From Chloroflexota bacterium (GTDB lineage Bacteria; Chloroflexota; Dehalococcoidia; SAR202; UBA11138), in contig PAIW01000005.1 in NCBI GenBank assembly GCA_002710885.1, positions 1 through 10,463 on the forward strand: a DNA stretch of 10,463 bases, read 5' to 3'. Under the pieces are notes generated by a model. The model did not search any database and was not told the DNA's origin. It was given only the letters and a program-made list of their open reading frames with translations. Shown in pieces: positions 6,646 through 10,463 of this stretch (positions within the stretch are counted from its first letter, which is position 1; every line of letters starts with the position of its first letter). Both the position numbers and the translations under genes were made by a program.

Positions 6646-8007
6646 ATGACTGAATCGAATCTCACTGGCCTACTAATCATCCGCGCCCGATACCTCTTCG
6701 ACGCCGAAGGTGGTGAGCATCGTAACGGAGCCTCTGTCTGGATCGAAGGGTCCCGAATCACAGGCGTTTATGGAAATGAGGCTCCTGCTACCCCTTGGAA
6801 CGCCACAGTGCTCGAGTATCCCAACGGGTGCATCCTCCCTGGTCTTATGGATTCCCACGTCCACCTAATGTATGGAACGGAAGACCGCATGGCTGGACCT
6901 CGAAGCTACGAAGATGTCAACGAAGTTGACAGTGACTCTTTGATGCTGTTGCGGGCAGTGCGCAATGGGTATCAGCATGCGCTGATGGCGGGCGTGACTA
7001 CAATGCGGGACGCTGGCGCCAGAGGGCGAATCACATTCGACCTGAAGGAAGGAATCAGCGCAGAGTTGTTTAAAGGGTTTCCGACTGTGCAGGCGTCAGG
7101 ACGGCCCATAACGATGACGGGAGGTCACTTTTACTTCTGTGGCGAGGAGGCAGACGGCCCTGATGCCTGCCGGCAAGCAGTGCGGCGTCTTGCCAAGGAG
7201 GGGGCAGATTTCATCAAGATTATGGGGTCTGGAGGTGGTACCTATATCACCGATAATCGATACGCTTCGTACACCGTTGAGGAGCTACGGGCCATCGTCG
7301 ACGAAGCTCATCGTCACAACCTTATCTGCACGGTCCACGTGATTGCAAGCCAGTCTATTGCAAATGCCATAGACGCAGGAGTTGACTCACTGGAACACTA
7401 TGAGTTCATTGAGAAGGACTATACGCGTAGACTGGACCTTGCGCTGGCAGAGCGGATCATTGAAGGGAACATTTGGCTGAGTCCCACCATTCAGACAGGG
7501 TACCGTAACATGGAAGCCCTACTAAAATTGAAAGAGGAGCGGCCTCTAACAGATTGGGAGGAGGAGAGCCTGACCTACTTCACATGGAAGCAGGAGGGGC
7601 AATTGTACGTCACAGGAAAGCTCTATGAGTTGGGCGCACGCCGATTCGTCATGGGGACCGATGCCATATCCAGGTTCGGAGACTATGCCCTGGGGATGGA
7701 ATTGATGGTGGAGGCGGGGCTACCTAACAGAGAAGTTTTGAATTCAGCGACACGCAACTGCGCCGAAGATTTCGGTATTCTTGGCGAGGTGGGCACACTA
7801 TCGTCAGGGAAGATCGCAGACATTACCGTCGTTGACGGGGATCCTATGAAAGACATGTCAGCGGTTAGCCGCGTGGTACAGGTTGTGAAGAGAGGCTATC
7901 CTTTGCCGATGGAATCATCGGAAATGTTCCCTCATGGACCCGGTGCCGTGACACATGAGACTAAACAGGGTCCGAGGCCACACAATCCTGGTATACTCAG
8001 GGAATAA
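6646..8007 (+). CDS. Metal-dependent amidohydrolase (imidazolonepropionase/prolidase-like)
   Basis: 453 residues, typical for amidohydrolase-superfamily members with a TIM-barrel core and a split beta-sandwich. All expected metal ligands are visible: HVH (H71, H73) after PGLMDS, K191 in FIKIMGSGG as the probable carboxylated lysine, H231 in TVHVIA, H251 in SLEHYEF, and D339 in MGTDA. The C-terminal GTLSSGKIADITVVDGDP (383-400) is the standard return to the small beta domain. This set of ligands indicates a binuclear enzyme of the group that includes Xaa-Pro dipeptidases, imidazolonepropionase-like and ochratoxinase-like hydrolases, which cleave C-N bonds in cyclic or N-acyl compounds. No signal peptide is seen. 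No clear Shine-Dalgarno precedes the ATG, so the message may be leaderless or weakly initiated; no earlier in-frame start looks better. It is followed after 25 bases by the ABM-fold gene, so the two are likely co-transcribed. Substrate unknown. Confidence 0.92.
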   Translation: MTESNLTGLLIIRARYLFDAEGGEHRNGASVWIEGSRITGVYGNEAPATPWNATVLEYPNGCILPGLMDSHVHLMYGTEDRMAGPRSYEDVNEVDSDSLMLLRAVRNGYQHALMAGVTTMRDAGARGRITFDLKEGISAELFKGFPTVQASGRPITMTGGHFYFCGEEADGPDACRQAVRRLAKEGADFIKIMGSGGGTYITDNRYASYTVEELRAIVDEAHRHNLICTVHVIASQSIANAIDAGVDSLEHYEFIEKDYTRRLDLALAERIIEGNIWLSPTIQTGYRNMEALLKLKEERPLTDWEEESLTYFTWKQEGQLYVTGKLYELGARRFVMGTDAISRFGDYALGMELMVEAGLPNREVLNSATRNCAEDFGILGEVGTLSSGKIADITVVDGDPMKDMSAVSRVVQVVKRGYPLPMESSEMFPHGPGAVTHETKQGPRPHNPGILRE

Positions 8008-8016
8008 TCCTTAATT

Positions 8017-8023
8017 GGAGGAG
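8017..8023 (+). promoter_or_regulatory. Strong ribosome binding site of the ABM-fold gene
   Basis: GGAGGAG lies in the 25-base gap between the amidohydrolase stop and the ATG at 8033, 9 bases before that ATG. Its strength contrasts with the absence of a site before the amidohydrolase, so the small protein may be made in excess of the hydrolase. Confidence 0.7.
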
Positions 8024-8032
8024 ATTTGAGAT

Positions 8033-8326
8033 ATGTCGGTTCTCGTTTTGCTCGAAGTGAGCCTCAAACCTGAAAATGTTAATGACTTTACGAATTTTAT
8101 GAAAAATGAACTCCACCATACACGGGGATTTGATGGATGTAATGGACTCACCGTTCATAAAAACCAAGATGATTCCAACAATATGGTGATCGTTGAAGAT
8201 TGGGACTCCCGCCAACAATACGAAAAGTATTTGGCCTGGCGCACTGAAAAAGGTGATTTGGAGAAGCTAGCGGCGTGGCTCACTGGAGAACCCAGCATCC
8301 GCTATTATGACAACGCTCAAATATAG
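8033..8326 (+). CDS. ABM-domain (antibiotic biosynthesis monooxygenase-like) small protein
   Basis: 97 residues, the standard length of a single-domain dimeric alpha-beta barrel protein. The order strand (VLVLLEVSLKP), helix (ENVNDFTNFMKNEL), strand (GCNGLTVHKNQ), strand (NNMVIVEDWDS), helix (RQQYEKYLAWRT) and a final strand (SIRYYDNAQ) is the ABM/YgiN pattern, with the characteristic EDW and Y-x-x-YLxW elements. Known members include cofactor-free quinone-forming monooxygenases, heme-degrading IsdG relatives and many uncharacterised proteins. Neither the substrate nor catalysis can be inferred here. It is the second gene of an apparent operon with the amidohydrolase and may act on the same compound or its product. 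The gene is visibly more A/T-rich than its partner (for example 8076-8117), which may mean a separate origin. Confidence 0.85.
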   Translation: MSVLVLLEVSLKPENVNDFTNFMKNELHHTRGFDGCNGLTVHKNQDDSNNMVIVEDWDSRQQYEKYLAWRTEKGDLEKLAAWLTGEPSIRYYDNAQI

Positions 8327-8362
8327 CATCTGTCTCCTGTCGTAAATGGCCGAGGACAGATG
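8327..8362 (+). terminator. Inverted repeat after the amidohydrolase/ABM operon
   Basis: CATCTGTC (8327-8334) and GACAGATG (8355-8362) are perfect complements with a 20-base loop, beginning directly after the ABM stop codon. There is no T tract, so it may act as an mRNA 3' stabiliser or a weak terminator. Confidence 0.4.
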
Positions 8363-8410
8363 TTACTGCCATTTGATCTCAAACCTGGTATGTCGTAGCG
8401 CGTCAAGGTC

Positions 8411-8436
8411 GGGCAGAAGAAATAAGAATTCTGCCC
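8411..8436. repeat. Perfect 8-bp inverted repeat
   Basis: GGGCAGAA (8411-8418) and TTCTGCCC (8429-8436) are exact complements around a 10-base A-rich loop. No T tract follows on either strand, so it is not a typical intrinsic terminator. Function unknown. Confidence 0.6.
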
Positions 8437-8565
8437 AACATCGCAATCATTGGAGTAGCGATCTGGGCTAAGAACCTTCGTCCGGCTGCTTCGATAAAGG
8501 CGAGTATCAAGAAGATTAGATCGAGATCAGCCAACCTGAACTCCTCTAGACGACGCTTACGGAAT

Positions 8566-8706
8566 CTAAGCCGCCATCAGGAAACTTTACCCGTGTTCAC
8601 AGTATAGTTCGACTCTACTCCAACTCCCACCTTCAATAATCTTGGGACGCGGATTGTACCCTATCGTGTCTCGGTATCGACCTGCCCTGACGACGGCCAC
8701 ACCTGG
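8566..8706 (-). pseudogene. Decayed 3' end of an unknown gene, copy 1
   Basis: The minus-strand frame between stops at 8707-8709 and 8587-8589 encodes 39 residues of natural composition (central motif GYNPRPKIIEGGSW, then RVELYCEHG). It ends in TAA where the sister copy at the right window end reads through to TAG; the corresponding TAG here is at 8566-8568. No start codon or upstream domain is found. The protein family is not recognised. The shared frame of the two copies is the main evidence that this was once coding. It is probably a fragment of a lost gene. Confidence 0.5.
8590..8668. repeat. Direct repeat, copy 1 (79 bp)
   Basis: Ungapped alignment with 10343-10421 gives 69 identities in 79 bases, including blocks of 17 and 16 identical bases. 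Both copies have the same orientation and are 1753 bases apart, bracketing the aminotransferase remnant and the APH-family gene. Confidence 0.93.
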
Positions 8707-8750
8707 TTAAGGAACCAGGCTCGGTCCAGTTATATCAAAGGTCTGATATA
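8702..8750. repeat. Two adjacent perfect hairpins
   Basis: CCTGGTT-AAGG-AACCAGG (8702-8719) is followed 11 bases later by TATATCA-AAGGTC-TGATATA (8731-8750). Both stems are perfect 7-mers and both loops begin with AAGG. They sit immediately upstream (minus-strand sense) of the open part of the decayed gene tail. Confidence 0.6.
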
Positions 8751-8941
8751 GGTCTTAATATAATCTTCTGATGCGAGCACTTACTAATATCGTCGACGAG
8801 TCTTCTGTTTCCCAATCTTCTTGATTTCTCTTCAACCCAGAATAGTAACTGCAAACTACCCTTCCCTTCGAACCCTTCACAGCGCTCTGAAATTCGATCG
8901 GTTTCTGTCTTAATCCCGTCTTCTCCCGTTCCGATTTCCCA

Positions 8942-9301
8942 AATGCATCAGGCAACTCTCCTAGCTTCATGGAGGATCATGTGATATCCATGCGTTCACC
9001 ATACCGCGACAAATGCAAAGCAATGGTTGCTTCTCTGTGCGATGACTGTGGCTCATATGTGGAGCTAGAGGAGCCCAAAGGCTGGTACCTCCTTTGGGTG
9101 AAATGTAAGCGAGGCACGGCAGCAGAGCTAATTCAAGCCTCGGCAGACGAAGGCCTAATCTTTCCACTAGGGTCCATATGTTTAGTCGACAAAGTACGGG
9201 ATGACAATCACTTCAGACTCGCATATACGAGATCCCCTTTTGAGCATCTTCACCGAGCGGGTAAACGGCTCCGAAGCGCTTTCGAGAAGAGTTTCGACTA
9301 A
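8942..9301 (+). pseudogene. Orphan C-terminal domain of a MocR/LysN-type PLP aminotransferase
   Basis: From the ATG at 8969 the frame encodes 110 residues that match only the last quarter of fold-type I aminotransferases. It has MRSPYRDKCKAM (the 'YR.+RRDAM' helix), a WYLLWVK strand (normally GGxFLWV), AELIQASADEGLIFPLGS (normally 'xxGVxFxPGS'), NHFRLAYTRSP (the RLxFS strand with the carboxylate-binding Arg) and an amphipathic final helix to residue 110. The PLP-binding lysine domain and any HTH domain are missing. The frame continues a little upstream of 8969 without a start and there is no Shine-Dalgarno at the ATG. It is most likely a 5'-truncated pseudogene that kept its 3' end and terminator. 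A functional free-standing domain is less likely. Confidence 0.65.
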
Positions 9302-9317
9302 GCGCGAGGCGCTTTTT
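9300..9317 (+). terminator. Intrinsic terminator after the aminotransferase remnant
   Basis: AAGCGC (9300-9305), loop GAG and GCGCTT (9309-9314) form a 6-bp GC-rich stem running into TTTTT (9313-9317). The stem begins within the TAA stop codon. It is the only textbook rho-independent terminator shape in the window. Confidence 0.75.
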
Positions 9318-9328
9318 AATTCTCTTTT

Positions 9329-9363
9329 CGGGTCAGCGTATATAGGTTCGAGCACATGACCCG
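9329..9363 (+). promoter_or_regulatory. Candidate promoter with flanking inverted repeat for the APH-family gene
   Basis: TATATA at 9339-9344 is a plausible -10 element, with a weak -35 (TTAATT) 17 bases upstream. It lies inside a perfect 7-bp inverted repeat, CGGGTCA (9329-9335) and TGACCCG (9357-9363). The arms could be an operator or form an mRNA hairpin just before the start region. Evidence is positional only. Confidence 0.35.
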
Positions 9364-9374
9364 GTACCGCAATG

Positions 9375-9381
9375 AAAGGGA
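9375..9381 (+). promoter_or_regulatory. Ribosome binding site deciding the APH-family start
   Basis: AAAGGGA lies 5 bases before the ATG at 9387. The upstream in-frame ATG at 9372 has no such site and overlaps this motif, so the shorter product is preferred. Confidence 0.55.
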
Positions 9382-9386
9382 ACCTT

Positions 9387-10289
9387 ATGTCCCGTAACAA
9401 ACTGCATAATGACGAAATCGATATTAATGCCGCACTTGTAAAGCAATTGCTTGCTAGCCAGTTTCCAGGCTGGGCAGACTTACGGTTACGAGTTCTAAGC
9501 GGCGCGGGCACTGACAATGCTATGTATAAGTTAGGCGATGACAAAGTGGTGCGGTTACTGCGCACGGCGAGATCTGCCACGAATATAGACAAAGAGCGTT
9601 TGTGGTTACCAAAACTCGCGCATTGTCTTCCGATCTCCATTCCCACAATCCTTGGTAAAGGAAGTCCAGCGGCAACATACCCTTTACCTTGGCTCATTTA
9701 CCGATGGCTGGAAGGGCAAACCCCGAATACAGAAAGTATGCTTGACCGCCACCTAGCGGCTGTTGATCTAGGGAATTTCGTTGTCGAAATGAAAAAAATC
9801 TCCTCGGTAAACGGCCCTAAAAGCAAGCGTGGCCAGCCGTTAAGCACCCGTGACGAGGAAACTCGATTCGCAATTACGTCATTAACTGACACCTATGATG
9901 TCAGCGTGTTAATTGATATGTGGGAATCTGCTTTGACCTCACCGCTATGGTCAGAGGCTCCAGTCTGGATTCACGGGGACCTTCATGCGGGAAACGTGCT
10001 CACTCAAAACCGTAGAGTTACGGCTGTCGTTGACTTCGGGTCTGCAGGTGTTGGTGATCCTGCTTGCGATATGATGGTTGCATGGACACTACTGACCCCG
10101 GAAACTCGACAAATCTTTCGTTCGATTGTGCAACCAGATCACGCCACATGGGCACGTGGCCGAGGTTGGGCACTGACTTTCGGAATCGTTGCCTATCCCT
10201 ACTATCGCATTAGCAATCCAACACTTGCGCGTATTGCAAAGAGAACGATCGAGCAAACTATTGCCGATTATAGATATCCTGATCAGTAA
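9387..10289 (+). CDS. Aminoglycoside phosphotransferase (APH) family kinase
   Basis: 300 residues from the chosen start (305 from ATG 9372, numbering used here). The catalytic loop HGDLHAGN (201-208, D203 catalytic and N208 metal-binding) and the DFGSAGVGDPACD block (221-233, D221 binding Mg-ATP) are intact. In the N-lobe, SGAGTDNAMYKLGDDKVVRLLR (43-64) fits the nucleotide-binding strands, with R61 at the usual Lys position as is common in this subgroup; YRWLEG (110-115) is the hinge. The family transfers phosphate from ATP to hydroxyls of small molecules: aminoglycosides in resistance enzymes, but also sugars, macrolides and choline-like compounds. The substrate here cannot be read from sequence, so calling it a resistance gene would be inference. 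It is cytoplasmic, with no signal peptide. It follows the aminotransferase remnant and terminator and seems to have its own promoter. It lies between the two direct repeats, so it may have arrived with or been rearranged by them. Confidence 0.9.
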   Translation: MSRNKLHNDEIDINAALVKQLLASQFPGWADLRLRVLSGAGTDNAMYKLGDDKVVRLLRTARSATNIDKERLWLPKLAHCLPISIPTILGKGSPAATYPLPWLIYRWLEGQTPNTESMLDRHLAAVDLGNFVVEMKKISSVNGPKSKRGQPLSTRDEETRFAITSLTDTYDVSVLIDMWESALTSPLWSEAPVWIHGDLHAGNVLTQNRRVTAVVDFGSAGVGDPACDMMVAWTLLTPETRQIFRSIVQPDHATWARGRGWALTFGIVAYPYYRISNPTLARIAKRTIEQTIADYRYPDQ

Positions 10290-10318
10290 GTTTGCTTATT
10301 AGGAAGCCTGGGTGCCAT

Positions 10319-10463
10319 CTACATAACCAGCAGCACAGTTCGCCCGTGGTCACTGTACAGTTCGGCCCTAGTCCAACTACCACCTTCAATAATCTTAGCA
10401 CGCGGATTGTACCCTGTCGTGATACAGACCTTTTAAAGATCGTTTGATAATAAGCCAGGGATC
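10319..10463 (-). pseudogene. Decayed, frameshifted 3' end of an unknown gene, copy 2 (continues off the window)
   Basis: The minus-strand frame ending in TAG at 10319-10321 encodes GYNPRAKIIEGGSW followed by TRAELYSDHG and a hydrophobic tail. It is closely similar to the tail at 8566-8706. Compared with copy 1, five bases are missing around 10420-10425. Upstream of that point the similarity continues in a different frame (KGLYHD aligning with AGRYRD), so this copy carries a frameshift. The rest of the gene would lie beyond base 10463. Family not recognised. Confidence 0.5.
10343..10421. repeat. Direct repeat, copy 2 (79 bp)
   Basis: Partner of 8590-8668, 69 of 79 bases identical without gaps and in the same orientation. 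Weaker similarity continues on both sides. Confidence 0.93.

Larger units (their letters stand above)
8327..8968. other. Hairpin-rich gap between the ABM gene and the aminotransferase remnant
   Basis: No intact gene is present in these 640 bases. The stretch holds four short perfect inverted repeats (8327-8362, 8411-8436, 8702-8719, 8731-8750) and, on the minus strand, the decayed gene tail at 8566-8706 that is repeated at the right end of the window. Open frames over 8755-8968 on the minus strand lack motifs and ribosome binding sites. Confidence 0.55.

Overview
The window is a roughly 10.5 kb stretch of bacterial chromosome with loosely packed catabolic and accessory genes, long non-coding gaps and several decayed gene fragments. 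No rRNA, tRNA, CRISPR array, transposase or phage gene was recognised. Taxonomy cannot be fixed from the sequence alone. Many hydrolase and oxidoreductase paralogues, an RdhA-like iron-sulfur protein without an export signal, and sparse gene packing would fit an environmental Chloroflexota (SAR202 or Dehalococcoidia type). That is inference with low confidence.

Layout. 1-452 (-): N-terminal part of an amidase-signature hydrolase, cut by the window edge, with a near-consensus sigma70 promoter at 532-560. 453-1660: over 1 kb without an intact gene but with a probable decayed coding fragment at 918-1151. 1661-2452 (-): an SDR-fold protein whose whole catalytic tetrad is substituted. 2783-4663 (-): an S9 prolyl-oligopeptidase-like protein (seven PD40 repeats plus alpha/beta hydrolase) that keeps the nucleophile Ser but appears to lack the usual Asp and His. 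4664-5142: divergent intergenic region. 5143-6429 (+): a cytoplasmic reductive-dehalogenase/QueG-superfamily protein with two 4Fe-4S motifs, followed by a strong hairpin. 6646-8007 (+) and 8033-8326 (+): an apparent two-gene operon of a metal-dependent amidohydrolase with all metal ligands and a small ABM-fold (antibiotic biosynthesis monooxygenase-like) protein. 8327-8968: non-coding, rich in hairpins, with a decayed gene tail on the minus strand. About 8942-9301 (+): an orphan C-terminal domain of a MocR/LysN-type aminotransferase ending in its own terminator. 9387-10289 (+): an APH-family small-molecule kinase. 10319-10463 (-): a second, frameshifted copy of the gene tail seen at 8566-8706.

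How they might work together. The intact enzymes (amidase, amidohydrolase, ABM protein, RdhA-like protein) suit breakdown of amide-, ring- or halogen-bearing small organics, with the kinase as a possible detoxification gene. No single pathway can be assembled from the window. The most notable features are two neighbouring enzyme-fold proteins that have both lost canonical catalytic residues, the stand-alone RdhA-like protein, and the pair of 87% identical decayed gene tails that bracket the aminotransferase remnant and the kinase.
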